Shown: positions 16,666 to 25,870 of the stretch, in pieces
Numbering within the stretch: the first letter of the stretch is position 1
Layout: each line of letters opens with the position of its first letter
From: Atopobacter phocae ATCC BAA-285
Lineage (GTDB): Bacteria; Bacillota; Bacilli; Lactobacillales; Aerococcaceae
Direction of reading: 5' to 3'
Assembly (NCBI RefSeq): GCF_000526675.1
Contig: NZ_JAGN01000005.1
Span: 1 to 58,853 of the forward strand
Length of the DNA: 58,853 nucleotides
Made by a program: the position numbers and the translations under genes
Notes under the pieces: model-generated
The model's input: the letters and a program-made list of their open reading frames with translations, nothing else
Databases searched by the model: none
Told to the model about the DNA's origin: nothing

Positions 16666-17583
16666 TTATTTACGTTTTTGCTGAATATTTTTATTTCGAC
16701 CTGTATTTAATTTTGGACCTTTTTCTTTCACTATATTTTGTTTAGGTTCTACTGTTTTTGCTTCTTTTAAAGGCATTTTAAATGATGGATTGTTTCTTAA
16801 TTCTTCATCAATTTCTGCTTTAATTTTTGGACGAATATAATTGTTTTGAATCCAAGTTTGCAATACAGCAAGCAATCCACCTACAAACCAGTAAAGCGAT
16901 GTTCCAGCATTTGCATTTATTGAGAAGAAGAAAATCATTGCCGGATTCATATAAGTCATAACTTTCATTTGTTGACGTTGTTCTTCAGGCATTGATTGCA
17001 TCATGAGTTGGCTTTGAATTAAATAAGCTGCACCAGCTAAAATAGCTAATATAATACTGCTTTTACCTAAATCTATTGTTAAGAAGGTACTTTTAGCAAT
17101 ATTAGGAGTTAATCTAATAGCATTATACAGAGCAATAAAGATTGGCATCTGTATAAATAGTGGTAAACAGCCAACGCCACCTAACATAGAAACATTGTTA
17201 TCTTTATAAATGTTTCTCATTTCGATAGAAGCTTGATTTCTTTCTTCAACCGTTTCCGCATTTTTCAAACGTTCTTGAATTTCATTTAATTTCGGTTTAA
17301 TAAACGCCATTTTTTCTTGAGTTGTCAATTGCTTACGCATTTGACTAAATTGTAACGGCATTAAAACGAGTTTAACAATTAAAGTTACAAGAATAATAGC
17401 TAAACCATAGTTATTATTAAAAACTCCCGCTAACGTGTCCAATAGATGAATGGTTGGAACTACTAAATATTCATACATAAATCCTGTAGGGTTACCACTC
17501 TGGTCTAATCTCATACATCCAGCTAATAGTGGTAATACTATTGCTAGAAGTAATAACTTTTGTTTTGAATGTTTTTTTATCAT
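16666..17583 (-). CDS. yidC: Membrane protein insertase YidC/Oxa1 family (lipoprotein)
   Basis: Inserts and folds membrane proteins, alone or with SecYEG. The 305-residue product has a lipoprotein signal with lipobox LLAGC (Cys23) and five membrane helices (first about 58-77). The cytoplasmic loop EKMAFIKPKLNEIQERLKNA and the GGVGCLPLFIQMPIFIALYN block follow, then a long basic C-terminal tail (about 250-305) of the YidC2 type that helps bind ribosomes. The first helix reads VTLIVKLVLMPL: Lys71 stands where the hydrophilic groove normally has Arg. GGAGAG precedes ATG 17583. It probably shares transcription with the acylphosphatase gene 103 nt upstream. Confidence 0.94.
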   Translation of the reverse strand: MIKKHSKQKLLLLAIVLPLLAGCMRLDQSGNPTGFMYEYLVVPTIHLLDTLAGVFNNNYGLAIILVTLIVKLVLMPLQFSQMRKQLTTQEKMAFIKPKLNEIQERLKNAETVEERNQASIEMRNIYKDNNVSMLGGVGCLPLFIQMPIFIALYNAIRLTPNIAKSTFLTIDLGKSSIILAILAGAAYLIQSQLMMQSMPEEQRQQMKVMTYMNPAMIFFFSINANAGTSLYWFVGGLLAVLQTWIQNNYIRPKIKAEIDEELRNNPSFKMPLKEAKTVEPKQNIVKEKGPKLNTGRNKNIQQKRK

Positions 17584-17686
17584 AAGTCACTCTCCAATTT
17601 TTAAATAACATCTCTATGTTAACTAACAAATCGTAAAAATTCAATTGAAATTTAAAGAATGCATTGAAATATAAGTAATATAATTT

Positions 17687-17962
17687 TTAAATAATATCAA
17701 ATGATGGATATACTACTTGATTGTCTAATATATCTTCTTGTATAAGTTCGGTTACTTTTCCTGCTGGGGAAGGTGACTGTTTTACAATATTAATAAAATG
17801 TTCGATATCTTTTGTTCGACCAACTGCAAATATTTCAACGCTACCATCAATTAAGTTTTTAACGGTTCCCTTAATATTTAAACGATCGGCACGTTCTTTA
17901 GTCATATATCGGAAACCAACCCCTTGTACTTGTCCTTTAACAATTAAATGAATAGAACGCAT
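17687..17962 (-). CDS. acyP: Acylphosphatase
   Basis: Small cytosolic enzyme that hydrolyses carboxyl-phosphate bonds such as those of acetyl phosphate or carbamoyl phosphate. The 91-residue product has the ferredoxin-like alpha/beta fold signature GQVQGVGFRYMT with catalytic Arg18 and the second signature VKNLIDGSVEI with catalytic Asn36. AAAGGAGAATC precedes ATG 17962. It lies directly before yidC on the same strand, an order also seen in other lactic acid bacteria, and is divergent from ftsK. Confidence 0.95.
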   Translation of the reverse strand: MRSIHLIVKGQVQGVGFRYMTKERADRLNIKGTVKNLIDGSVEIFAVGRTKDIEHFINIVKQSPSPAGKVTELIQEDILDNQVVYPSFDII

Positions 17963-18029
17963 GTTGATTCTCCTTTCCCTAGGTTAATTTTGAATCAAAT
18001 ATATCAACTTTCCTATCTCGATTCAAGCA

Positions 18030-18038
18030 TGGTATACT
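18030..18038 (+). promoter_or_regulatory. Extended -10 promoter of ftsK
   Basis: TGgTATACT, with only a weak -35; a start near 18045 leaves a leader of about 20 nt that ends in AAGGAG. Confidence 0.55.
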
Positions 18039-18064
18039 ATATCAGAATAAGATAAGGAGAATGA

Positions 18065-20539
18065 ATGATGGTAAATAAAAAAATAAAAAAGAAAAAACAA
18101 CAAACAAAAAAGAAAAGTCAAAGAAAAAAATTATCAATTGAATTTATTGCTTTACTAATTATTCTATTTTGTTTAGTAGGAATTTTTAATTTAGGAATTA
18201 TTGGACAATGGATTAATTTATTGTTTGCTTCTATAGTAGGAACATTACATTGGATTGCTTTATTTCTTATAGCATCATATGCACTATTTCGAATGATTAA
18301 AGGTAAATCATATAGTGAAACGAATAAACGGATAATCGGTATTACATTATTAGCGATAGGAATTATTATTATAATACACTCTCAGTCATTAAATATCGAT
18401 GGAAATCAATCTTCAATATGGACTTCTACCATTCAAGCATTACAAAGTATGTTTCGCACGAAAACCATCACAAATGATATAGGGAGTGGATTGATTGGTG
18501 GCATATTATATCAGATGATGTCTATTCTTTTAGGAAAATGGGGAAGTTTATCTTTTGCAGTGATAATTATTCTTTTTGGAGGATTAATTACAGTTGGAGC
18601 AACTTGGGCTGATGTAGTAGCTCAAGGACGATTACTTTACGGAAAGATAAGCGATACATTTAAAAATATGTCTGGATTGAACCACAGCCCATCGTCAATA
18701 AAAGAAGGTAAACCAAAAGAGAGCATTGCAGCTCGTTTAAAAAATCAAGCGAATCAGTTGATTGTTTCGGATGTTTTAGATGATGACAATCAACCTGCTC
18801 CTAAAGAAGGTAAAGTACCAGCTGATGAGAAATTGCAAGAGATAGAAAAAATAAGTAGTATACCATCTCAACTGAAGAGTGAAACTCAATCGGATGAAGC
18901 TACAGCCGTTTTAGAAAAGATAAAAAAAGAACGAGAAGCTTATGAAGCTAAGTTAAAAACGAAAAAAAATGAACGAACCTTACTTGACGTAAACGAAGAT
19001 GAACAAGCAAGTTTGGATGAAGAAGTAGAAAAAAATTATTCAGATGAGCATTTGATAAGCAACAAAACTTTTGTTTCTATGCAAGAAGCTAATCAATTAA
19101 AAAATAAAAATTATCAGTTACCGCCATTAAATTTACTCAATAAAATTGAAACAATTGATCAATCCAGTGAATACGATGTGATTGAGAAAAATATTATTAA
19201 ACTAGAATCAACATTTAAAAGTTTTGGCGTTGATGCAACCGTTGTTAATGCACATTTAGGACCAGCTGTTACTAAGTTTGAAGTTAAACCAGCACTAGGG
19301 GTTAAGGTAAATAAAATTGTTCAATTAACAGATGACTTAGCTTTAGCTTTAGCGGCAAAAGATATAAGAATTGAAGCACCGATTCCTGGCAAACCATTTG
19401 TTGGTATTGAAGTTCCAAATCAAACAGTCAATATGGTAAGTTTTAGAGAGGTCGTTGAGCCTGCTATTCAATCTGAAAACATTTTGGATGTTGCACTTGG
19501 ACGTGGAATGAGTGGGGCAACTATTTTAGGAAACCTTGCTAAAATGCCTCATTTATTAGTTGCAGGAGCAACAGGTAGTGGAAAATCGGTTGCCATTAAT
19601 GGAATGATTACTAGTTTATTATTAAAAGCAAAGCCAAACGAAGTAAAAATGTTAATGATAGATCCAAAAAAAGTTGAATTATCTGTATATAATGACATTC
19701 CTCATTTATTGACTCCAGTAGTGACTAATCCTAAAAAAGCCGCACAAGCTTTACAAAAAGTCGTGGAAGAAATGGAGCGTCGCTATGAATTATTTGCGGC
19801 AAGTGGCACTAGAAATATGGCAAGTTACAATGAAGAAGCGAAAAAATATGCAGATGAAACAGGGAACGTTCCAGAAGTTCTTCCTTACATCGTTGTTGTT
19901 GTCGATGAATTAGCTGATTTGATGATGGTTGCATCGAATGAAGTAGAATCTGCGATTATTCGATTAGCACAAATGGCTCGCGCGGCGGGTATTCATATGG
20001 TGCTAGCCACTCAACGTCCATCTGTTGACGTTATAACTGGGATTATCAAAGCGAATGTACCGAGTCGAATTGCTTTTTCTGTTTCTAGTGGAACGGATTC
20101 AAGAACTATTATCGATTCTAATGGTGCTGAAAAGCTTTTAGGACGAGGCGATATGTTATTCTTACCGATGGGGGCAAGTAAACCTGATCGTGTGCAAGGC
20201 GCTTTTATTTCTGATGAAGAAGTGGAACGAATTGTTAACTTTGTGAAAGAACAAGAAAATGTTGATTATGTTGCAGAGATGAGTCCAACTTTGCAAAGCG
20301 AGAGTAGTACAGACGAGCCAGAAGACGAACTATTTTATGAAGTAGTGGAATTGATTAAAAGTCAAGAAACAATTTCTATCTCAATGTTACAACGCAAATT
20401 TAGAATTGGTTATAACCGTGCAGCACGATTAATTGATGATTTAGAAGCTCGTCAAATGGTTTCACCTCCTGAAGGATCAAAACCCCGTCAAGTGTTAATT
20501 GAATCGAACAGTCAATCTGATATACAAACAATAAACTAA
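18065..20539 (+). CDS. ftsK: DNA translocase FtsK/SpoIIIE
   Basis: Septum-anchored motor that pumps chromosomal DNA during division and activates XerCD-type recombination; xerD lies at 47.9 kb. In 824 residues there is a Lys-rich N-terminus (1-27), about four membrane helices (30-185) and a charged low-complexity linker (about 215-360). The motor follows with Walker [10 protein letters not shown] (500-508), Walker [13 protein letters not shown] and [13 protein letters not shown]. The gamma winged helix at the end (about 755-815, [16 protein letters not shown]) reads KOPS-like sequences. AAGGAG precedes the ATG pair at 18065/18068. Monocistronic. Confidence 0.95.
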   Translation: MMVNKKIKKKKQQTKKKSQRKKLSIEFIALLIILFCLVGIFNLGIIGQWINLLFASIVGTLHWIALFLIASYALFRMIKGKSYSETNKRIIGITLLAIGIIIIIHSQSLNIDGNQSSIWTSTIQALQSMFRTKTITNDIGSGLIGGILYQMMSILLGKWGSLSFAVIIILFGGLITVGATWADVVAQGRLLYGKISDTFKNMSGLNHSPSSIKEGKPKESIAARLKNQANQLIVSDVLDDDNQPAPKEGKVPADEKLQEIEKISSIPSQLKSETQSDEATAVLEKIKKEREAYEAKLKTKKNERTLLDVNEDEQASLDEEVEKNYSDEHLISNKTFVSMQEANQLKNKNYQLPPLNLLNKIETIDQSSEYDVIEKNIIKLESTFKSFGVDATVVNAHLGPAVTKFEVKPALGVKVNKIVQLTDDLALALAAKDIRIEAPIPGKPFVGIEVPNQTVNMVSFREVVEPAIQSENILDVALGRGMSGATILGNLAKMPHLLVAGATGSGKSVAINGMITSLLLKAKPNEVKMLMIDPKKVELSVYNDIPHLLTPVVTNPKKAAQALQKVVEEMERRYELFAASGTRNMASYNEEAKKYADETGNVPEVLPYIVVVVDELADLMMVASNEVESAIIRLAQMARAAGIHMVLATQRPSVDVITGIIKANVPSRIAFSVSSGTDSRTIIDSNGAEKLLGRGDMLFLPMGASKPDRVQGAFISDEEVERIVNFVKEQENVDYVAEMSPTLQSESSTDEPEDELFYEVVELIKSQETISISMLQRKFRIGYNRAARLIDDLEARQMVSPPEGSKPRQVLIESNSQSDIQTIN

Positions 20540-20581
20540 AAAAAAAGTTTAATGTTAAGATTTAGTCATTAAAAGAACCAG

Positions 20582-20614
20582 TGACAACGTTTTTAATTCG
20601 TGTAAACGGTTATA
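20582..20614 (+). promoter_or_regulatory. Two cre-like boxes upstream of the nucleoside ABC operon
   Basis: TGACAACGTTTTTA (20582-20595) and TGTAAACGGTTATA (20601-20614) each match 12 of 14 positions of the CcpA consensus TGWAARCGYTWNCA. Their centres lie 19 bp apart, about 77 and 96 bp before the predicted transcript start. Carbon catabolite control is inference. Confidence 0.4.
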
Positions 20615-20650
20615 AAACGATTGCGAAACATTTCTTTTTTTAATTCTTAA

Positions 20651-20678
20651 TTGTTTTTTATTAACAATATGCTATACT
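20651..20678 (+). promoter_or_regulatory. Promoter of the BMP/nucleoside ABC operon
   Basis: TTGTTT (20651-20656), 16-bp spacer, TATACT (20673-20678) with TGc extension. A 6-bp inverted repeat (ATTGTT / AACAAT) spans the -35 and spacer. Confidence 0.6.
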
Positions 20679-20717
20679 AAATGTAGTTAAAAAAATAACT
20701 GAGGATGGGGTGTCACA

Positions 20718-21764
20718 ATGTTAAAATCAAAATGGATCAAAGCATCGGTAGGGGCTTTCGCAGCTTTAGCGTTAACAGCATGTAGTTCAGGTAATGGTAA
20801 CGATAGTAAAGCAACAGAAAGTAAAGACGACCAATTTACAGTAGCGATGGTTACTGATATCGGTGGTGTTGATGATAAGAGTTTTAACCAAAGTGCTTGG
20901 GAAGGGTTACAAGCATGGGGGAAAGAGAATGGATTAGAACGTGGAGCGGATGGTTTCGACTATATTCAATCTAATTCAGATTCAGATTTTATTCCTAACT
21001 TAAATACTACAATTAATAATGGATTTGACATTACAGTTGCTATTGGATATAAGCTAAAGCCAGCTATTACCGACATATCTAAAAAACATACTGACAAGTA
21101 TTTTGCAATAATTGACGAAGTGGTGTTGGCAGACAATGTGGCAAGTTATACTTTTAAAGATAATGAAGCAGCTTTTTTAGCAGGAGTAGCTGCTGCAGAG
21201 ACTACTAAAACAAATAAAGTTGGTTTTATTGGTGGAGCACATAGTCCTGTTATAGACCGTTTTGAAGCAGGTTTTGCTGCTGGAGTAAAAGCGGCTAATC
21301 CTAATGTTGAAGTCAATATTGAATATGTAGATAGTTTTGGAGATGCAGCTAAAGGTAAGCAATTAGCAGCAGCAATGTACGCAAACGGGGCAGATATTAT
21401 CTACCAAGCTGCTGGGGCTTCTGGAAAAGGTGTTTTTTCCGAAGCTAAAGATATTAAGAAATCTGATAGTTCAAAAGCTATCTGGGTTATCGGTGTAGAC
21501 CGTGACCAAACAGACGAAGGAAACTATGATGGTGGAAACTTAACTTTAACTTCTACACTTAAAGGAGTAGGAGCAGCTATTCAAAAATTAGCTAATGAAG
21601 GTCTTGAAGGTAAATTCCCTGCAGGACAACACATTATGCTTGGTCTAAAAGAAGGAGCTGTTGACTTAACTGATGGTAATTTAACTGAAGAAGTTAAAGC
21701 AAAAGTTAATGAATTTAAAGAAAAAATCTTAAATGGCGAGATTGAAGTACCAGAAAAACCATAA
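20718..21764 (+). CDS. BMP-family lipoprotein, nucleoside-binding component of an ABC importer
   Basis: Extracellular, lipid-anchored receptor that hands nucleosides to the permease. The 348-residue product has a signal peptide with lipobox LTAC (Cys22) and a Ser/Asn/Gly-rich tether. The BMP (PnrA/TmpC-like) fold follows with VTDIGGVDDKSFNQSAWEGL, IGFIGGAHSPVIDRFEAGF-type motifs and VIGVDRDQTDEG. AGGATGGGGTG precedes the ATG. First gene of an operon with one ATPase and two permeases, matching nupNOPQ of Bacillus and rnsBACD-type systems of streptococci. A hairpin after it probably makes this the most abundant product. Confidence 0.92.
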   Translation: MLKSKWIKASVGAFAALALTACSSGNGNDSKATESKDDQFTVAMVTDIGGVDDKSFNQSAWEGLQAWGKENGLERGADGFDYIQSNSDSDFIPNLNTTINNGFDITVAIGYKLKPAITDISKKHTDKYFAIIDEVVLADNVASYTFKDNEAAFLAGVAAAETTKTNKVGFIGGAHSPVIDRFEAGFAAGVKAANPNVEVNIEYVDSFGDAAKGKQLAAAMYANGADIIYQAAGASGKGVFSEAKDIKKSDSSKAIWVIGVDRDQTDEGNYDGGNLTLTSTLKGVGAAIQKLANEGLEGKFPAGQHIMLGLKEGAVDLTDGNLTEEVKAKVNEFKEKILNGEIEVPEKP

Positions 21765-21783
21765 CAATCTTACTGATTGGTTT

Positions 21784-21822
21784 GAGCTCTAGAGCGTCAA
21801 TATTGCTTTAGAGCTCTTATTT
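21784..21822 (+). terminator. Intra-operon terminator after the BMP lipoprotein gene
   Basis: A 12-bp stem with one G-U pair (GAGCTCTAGAGC / GCTTTAGAGCTC), then TTATTTT. It lies between receptor and ATPase genes and probably lets only part of the transcripts continue. Confidence 0.75.
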
Positions 21823-21849
21823 TATATTTATTTTTTTGTCGTTTATGGG

Positions 21850-21891
21850 CCTATCATTGATTTAAAAATTTGATAGGTTTCTATTTATAAT
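21850..21891 (+). other. Second hairpin and possible -10 before the ABC ATPase gene
   Basis: CCTATCA (21850-21856) pairs with TGATAGG (21871-21877), followed by TTTCT and a TATAAT (21886-21891) without a usable -35. It may be a weak second terminator or an internal promoter. Confidence 0.35.
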
Positions 21892-21920
21892 GAATTAAGT
21901 ATATAGAAAGAGGTGTTTTT

Positions 21921-23516
21921 TTGAGTAATCAGCCTTATGTAATCGAAATGGAAAATATTACTAAAGTGTTTGGGAATTTTACAGCAAATGAAAATGTTAA
22001 CTTTTCACTAAAAAAAGGTGAAGTACATGCTTTACTTGGAGAAAACGGTGCTGGTAAGTCGACATTAATGAATATTCTTTCGGGACTTTTAGAACCAACA
22101 TCTGGAACGATTAAAGTAAATGGTAAAGAAGTATCGATTGATTCACCAAACAAAGCCAATCAATTAGGAATTGGAATGGTCCATCAGCATTTTATGTTAG
22201 TTAATAAATTTACCGTTACAGAAAATATTATGTTAGGTAAAGAAATTAGTAAAAAAGGTATTATCAATAATAAAAAAGCACGCGAAGAAATACTTGAATT
22301 ATCTAAGCGTTACCAACTTGATATTGATCCGGATGCAATTGTTGAGAACATTTCAGTTGGAATGGAGCAGCGGGTTGAAATTATTAAAACCTTATATCGT
22401 GGTGCAGAAATTTTAATTTTCGATGAGCCTACAGCTGTTTTAACACCACAAGAAATTGACGAATTAATTGTTATTATGCGCGAATTAACTAAAGAAGGTA
22501 AATCCATCATTTTAATTACGCATAAATTGAATGAAATTAAAGCAATTGCCGATCGCTGTACTATTATTCGCAGAGGTCGTTCAATTGATACGGTCAATGT
22601 AGCAGGTGTATCTACACAAGAATTAGCTGATATGATGGTAGGTCACCAAGTGCGATTTAAGACAGATAAAAAACATCCGAAAATTGGACCAGTGACTTTA
22701 AGTATTCGTGATTTGGTCGTAAAAGATTATCGCAATTTAGTTGCTGTTGACCACTTAAACCTAGATATTCATGCGGGAGAAGTTTTAGGAATTGCTGGTA
22801 TAGACGGAAACGGTCAATCCGAATTGATTCAAGCAATTACAGGATTAAGAAAAATTGAATCAGGAACAATTTCATTAAATAATAAAGATATTGCAAATTT
22901 GCCACCTCGACAAGTGACCGAGTCAGGAGTAGGACATATCCCGGAAGATCGACATAAGTTTGGTCTTGTTTTACCATTGAGTGTTGAAATGAATATGGTT
23001 CTTCAAAGTTATTATAAAGAACCATTTTCTAAAAAGGGTGTATTAAATTTCAGTGATATTAATCAATATTCCAAACATTTAATGAAAGAATTTGATGTGC
23101 GAGGAGCTAGCGAAAAAGTACCTTCAAAATCATTATCTGGTGGCAACCAACAAAAAGCGATTATTGCGCGTGAAGTTGATCGTAATCCTGACTTACTTAT
23201 CGCTGCGCAACCTACACGTGGATTAGATGTGGGTGCTATTGAATTTATTCATAAACGATTAATTGAGCAACGTGACAAAGGACGTGCTGTATTATTAATG
23301 AGTTTTGAATTAGATGAAATTTTTAATGTATCAGATCGAATTGCAGTGATGTATGAAGGTAAAATTGTGGCGATTCTTAACGCAAAAGAAACTAATGAAA
23401 GTGAAATTGGTTTGCTAATGGCAGGATCAACGCTTGAAGAAGCTCGTTTAGACCAAGAAAAAGTTAATGAAAAACTTTCGAATGAAATAGAGAAAGAAGG
23501 TGTCGTCATTGAATAG
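21921..23516 (+). CDS. Nucleoside ABC transporter, duplicated ATP-binding subunit
   Basis: Cytosolic ATPase of the importer, 531 residues with two ABC domains. Domain 1 has Walker A GENGAGKS (about 40-47) and Walker B LIFDEPTAVL. Domain 2 (from about 260) has the degenerate Walker A GIDGNGQS without Lys, LSGGNQQKA and AAQPTRGLD, the normal asymmetry of NupO/RbsA-like proteins. The start is TTG 21921, five bases after AGGTG, giving MSNQPYVIEMENITKVFG. It overlaps the first permease gene by 8 nt. Follows the receptor gene after the attenuating hairpin. Confidence 0.93.
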   Translation: MSNQPYVIEMENITKVFGNFTANENVNFSLKKGEVHALLGENGAGKSTLMNILSGLLEPTSGTIKVNGKEVSIDSPNKANQLGIGMVHQHFMLVNKFTVTENIMLGKEISKKGIINNKKAREEILELSKRYQLDIDPDAIVENISVGMEQRVEIIKTLYRGAEILIFDEPTAVLTPQEIDELIVIMRELTKEGKSIILITHKLNEIKAIADRCTIIRRGRSIDTVNVAGVSTQELADMMVGHQVRFKTDKKHPKIGPVTLSIRDLVVKDYRNLVAVDHLNLDIHAGEVLGIAGIDGNGQSELIQAITGLRKIESGTISLNNKDIANLPPRQVTESGVGHIPEDRHKFGLVLPLSVEMNMVLQSYYKEPFSKKGVLNFSDINQYSKHLMKEFDVRGASEKVPSKSLSGGNQQKAIIAREVDRNPDLLIAAQPTRGLDVGAIEFIHKRLIEQRDKGRAVLLMSFELDEIFNVSDRIAVMYEGKIVAILNAKETNESEIGLLMAGSTLEEARLDQEKVNEKLSNEIEKEGVVIE

Positions 23517-24582
23517 TAAATTTAAAAGTATTCTAGCACCCGTATTGTCAGTTATATTTGGACTTCTTTTAGGTGCTGTTCTAATGATTTGTTTTGGATT
23601 AGATGCCATAAAAGGATACTCTGCTTTGATACAAGGATCTGTGGGTTCGCCGTTTTACATTGGTGAGACATTAAGACAATCTGCACCATTAATTGTTATT
23701 GCCTTAGGGTTTGCAGTAGCTAGTTCAGCTGGATTCTTTAATATTGGGTTGAGTGGACAAGCTGTTTGTGGATGGTTAGCAAGTGTTGTTGTGGCAGACG
23801 CATTAGGCAGTCTTCCTAAAGTAATTGTTTTACCAATAGCAATTCTTGCTGGGATGACAGCGGGTGCATTATGGGCTGGAATTGCTGGGGCTTTAAAAGC
23901 TTTCTTTAATACAAGTGAAGTTATTGTAACGATTATGCTTAATCATACAGCTTTTTATGCTTCAAACTACATTGTTAGAAATGTGTTAACAGACAGTCGA
24001 GATGCAACTGATGCTATCTCACAAAATGCGTCTCTTCGTGTCGATTGGTTATCTAATGCTTTTGAATTTTCAACAATTCATATGGGAATTATTATTAGTT
24101 TAGTAACAGCAATATTACTGCATTATTTAATGAATCGCACGACCTTAGGATTTGAAATTAAAGCAGTTGGTTTAAATAAATATGCTGCTGATTATGCTGG
24201 TATTTCATCCAAACGAATTATTATTGTATCTATGTTGATTAGTGGAGCCTTAGCTGGATTAGGTGGTGTAATGGAAGGATTAGGAACTTTCCAAAACATC
24301 TTTGTATTCGGCTCATTACCTACAGTCGGATTTGATGGATTAGCTGTATCTCTTCTTGGACAAGGAAATGCGTTAGGTATTATATTTAGTGGTCTTTTAT
24401 TTGCTATGTTAAGAATTGGTGGAAATAGTATGCCATTGATGGCTCGTGTGCCGAATGAAGTGGTTGATATCGTAATTGCCTCGATTATTTTCTTTATTGG
24501 AATTAATTATGTTATTAAATTATTAGTTAATATGAAAAAAAATAAACAGGTTAAAAATTCATTGAATAAGGAGGTGGAGTAG
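23509..24582 (+). CDS. Nucleoside ABC transporter permease 1 (NupP-like)
   Basis: An integral membrane subunit of about 357 residues with eight to ten helices and the BPD_transp_2 pattern (FNIGLSGQAVCGW, AFFNTSEVIVTIMLNH, GLGGVMEGLG). TTG 23509 is taken as start because AGAAGG lies 8 nt before it; the frame is open to a GTG at 23500 that overlaps the ribosome site. It overlaps the ATPase gene by 8 nt and its stop touches the next ATG, so the three genes are tightly coupled. Forms the translocation path with permease 2. Confidence 0.92.
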   Translation: MNSKFKSILAPVLSVIFGLLLGAVLMICFGLDAIKGYSALIQGSVGSPFYIGETLRQSAPLIVIALGFAVASSAGFFNIGLSGQAVCGWLASVVVADALGSLPKVIVLPIAILAGMTAGALWAGIAGALKAFFNTSEVIVTIMLNHTAFYASNYIVRNVLTDSRDATDAISQNASLRVDWLSNAFEFSTIHMGIIISLVTAILLHYLMNRTTLGFEIKAVGLNKYAADYAGISSKRIIIVSMLISGALAGLGGVMEGLGTFQNIFVFGSLPTVGFDGLAVSLLGQGNALGIIFSGLLFAMLRIGGNSMPLMARVPNEVVDIVIASIIFFIGINYVIKLLVNMKKNKQVKNSLNKEVE

Positions 24583-25542
24583 ATGAATCTGATCACTTTA
24601 TTATCTATTGTTGTATCTAGCGCCTTAATTTATTCTGCGCCACTAATATTCACTGCTTTAGGCGGTACTTTTTCTGAGCGAAGTGGTATTGTCAATGTTG
24701 GATTAGAAGGTATCATGGTTGTTGGTGCGTTTGCTTCAGTTGTTTTTAATTTGACATTTGGTCATATTTTTGAAGGATGGACACCTTGGATTGGATTGCT
24801 AGTTGGGGCATTGTTTGGTGCAATTTTCTCATTAATACATGTTGTAGCGACCGTTCATTTGCGTGCTGATCATATTATCTCTGGTACAGTTGTTAATATG
24901 TTAGCCCCTGCTTTGACTGTTTTCTTAACACGTATTTTATACGAACAACATGGGCAGACAGAAATTATTAAATACAGTTTTGGTAAAACAACTATCCCAT
25001 TTCTTTCTAAAATACCATTTATTGGACAGATATTTTTTACGAATACTTCTGCTCCAGCTTACCTAGCCATTGTTGTTTCGTTTATTTGCTGGTTTATTCT
25101 ATTTAAAACAACGTTCGGACTTCGCTTGAGATCTGTAGGGGAACACCCGCAAGCTGCTGATACATTAGGTATTAATGTATATTTGATGCGTTATAGCGGT
25201 GTCATTATATCGGGTGTGTTAGGTGGAATTGGTGGAGCTGTAGTTGCTCAATCAATCTCATTAAATTTCTCTGTCTTAACAATAGCAGGTCAAGGTTTTA
25301 TTTCGATGGCTGCGATGATTTTTGGAAATTGGAATCCTATTGGTGCAATGGGTGCAGCTATTTTCTTCGGATTGGCTCAAAGTTTAAGTGTAATTGGTAG
25401 TTATATCCCTATCGTTCAAGATATTCCAAGTGTATGGTTATCAATTGCACCATATTTAATTACTGTTGTTGTTCTTGTGTTATTCATTGGACGTAGTGAT
25501 TCTCCAGCTGCCAATGGAACAACTTATGTTAAAAGTAAATAA
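24583..25542 (+). CDS. Nucleoside ABC transporter permease 2 (NupQ-like)
   Basis: The 319-residue second permease subunit of the BPD_transp_2 family: ALGGTFSERSGIVNVGLEGI near the N-terminus, HLRADHIISGTVVNMLAP, and GEHPQAADTLGINVY. About eight to nine helices. AAGGAGG lies just before ATG 24583, which directly follows the stop of permease 1. Last gene of the operon, before a strong terminator. The imported nucleosides would feed punA and deoB at 48.8-50.9 kb. Confidence 0.92.
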   Translation: MNLITLLSIVVSSALIYSAPLIFTALGGTFSERSGIVNVGLEGIMVVGAFASVVFNLTFGHIFEGWTPWIGLLVGALFGAIFSLIHVVATVHLRADHIISGTVVNMLAPALTVFLTRILYEQHGQTEIIKYSFGKTTIPFLSKIPFIGQIFFTNTSAPAYLAIVVSFICWFILFKTTFGLRLRSVGEHPQAADTLGINVYLMRYSGVIISGVLGGIGGAVVAQSISLNFSVLTIAGQGFISMAAMIFGNWNPIGAMGAAIFFGLAQSLSVIGSYIPIVQDIPSVWLSIAPYLITVVVLVLFIGRSDSPAANGTTYVKSK

Positions 25543-25560
25543 CAGATTTGAATAATAAAA

Positions 25561-25597
25561 AAAGAGATTTTCTATCTGATGAAAATCTCTTTTTTAT
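25561..25597. terminator. Terminator of the nucleoside ABC operon
   Basis: A perfect 12-bp stem (AAAGAGATTTTC / GAAAATCTCTTT), 8-nt loop, T-rich tail; the A run on the left makes it nearly symmetrical. Confidence 0.9.
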
Positions 25598-25652
25598 TCT
25601 GATTTAGTTTTTATGAGAAATATCGTTCAAAATAAAAAAAAGACATTGAAGA

Positions 25653-25667
25653 ATATTTCAGAAAATT
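25653..25667. promoter_or_regulatory. CodY-like box
   Basis: ATATTTCAGAAAATT matches 13 of 15 positions of the CodY consensus AATTTTCWGAAAATT. It lies in an AT-rich gap (25598-25870), about 135 bp before the rodZ -10 candidates, so function is doubtful. Confidence 0.25.
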
Positions 25668-25793
25668 AATTTTATCTTCACCATTATTTTAAGAGGTAAT
25701 AAGATTATAATAAGTTTGAAAAAATAAAAAAAAACATGTACAATTCACTATTGTAGTAATAATTTATTATTATTTTCTTTTAAAAATAGCGTT

Positions 25794-25815
25794 TATAATG
25801 TGGAACGTGTATAAT
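25794..25815 (+). promoter_or_regulatory. rodZ promoter region with two -10 candidates
   Basis: TATAAT occurs at 25794-25799 and again at 25810-25815; neither has a good -35. The rest of the 328-bp gap before rodZ holds the upstream terminator, the CodY-like box and otherwise nothing recognised. Confidence 0.4.
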
Positions 25816-25870
25816 TAGTGAAAGAAGAAAGTCGCAAAAAAATTAAGAAAGATCCTAAGTAGGTGATGAA

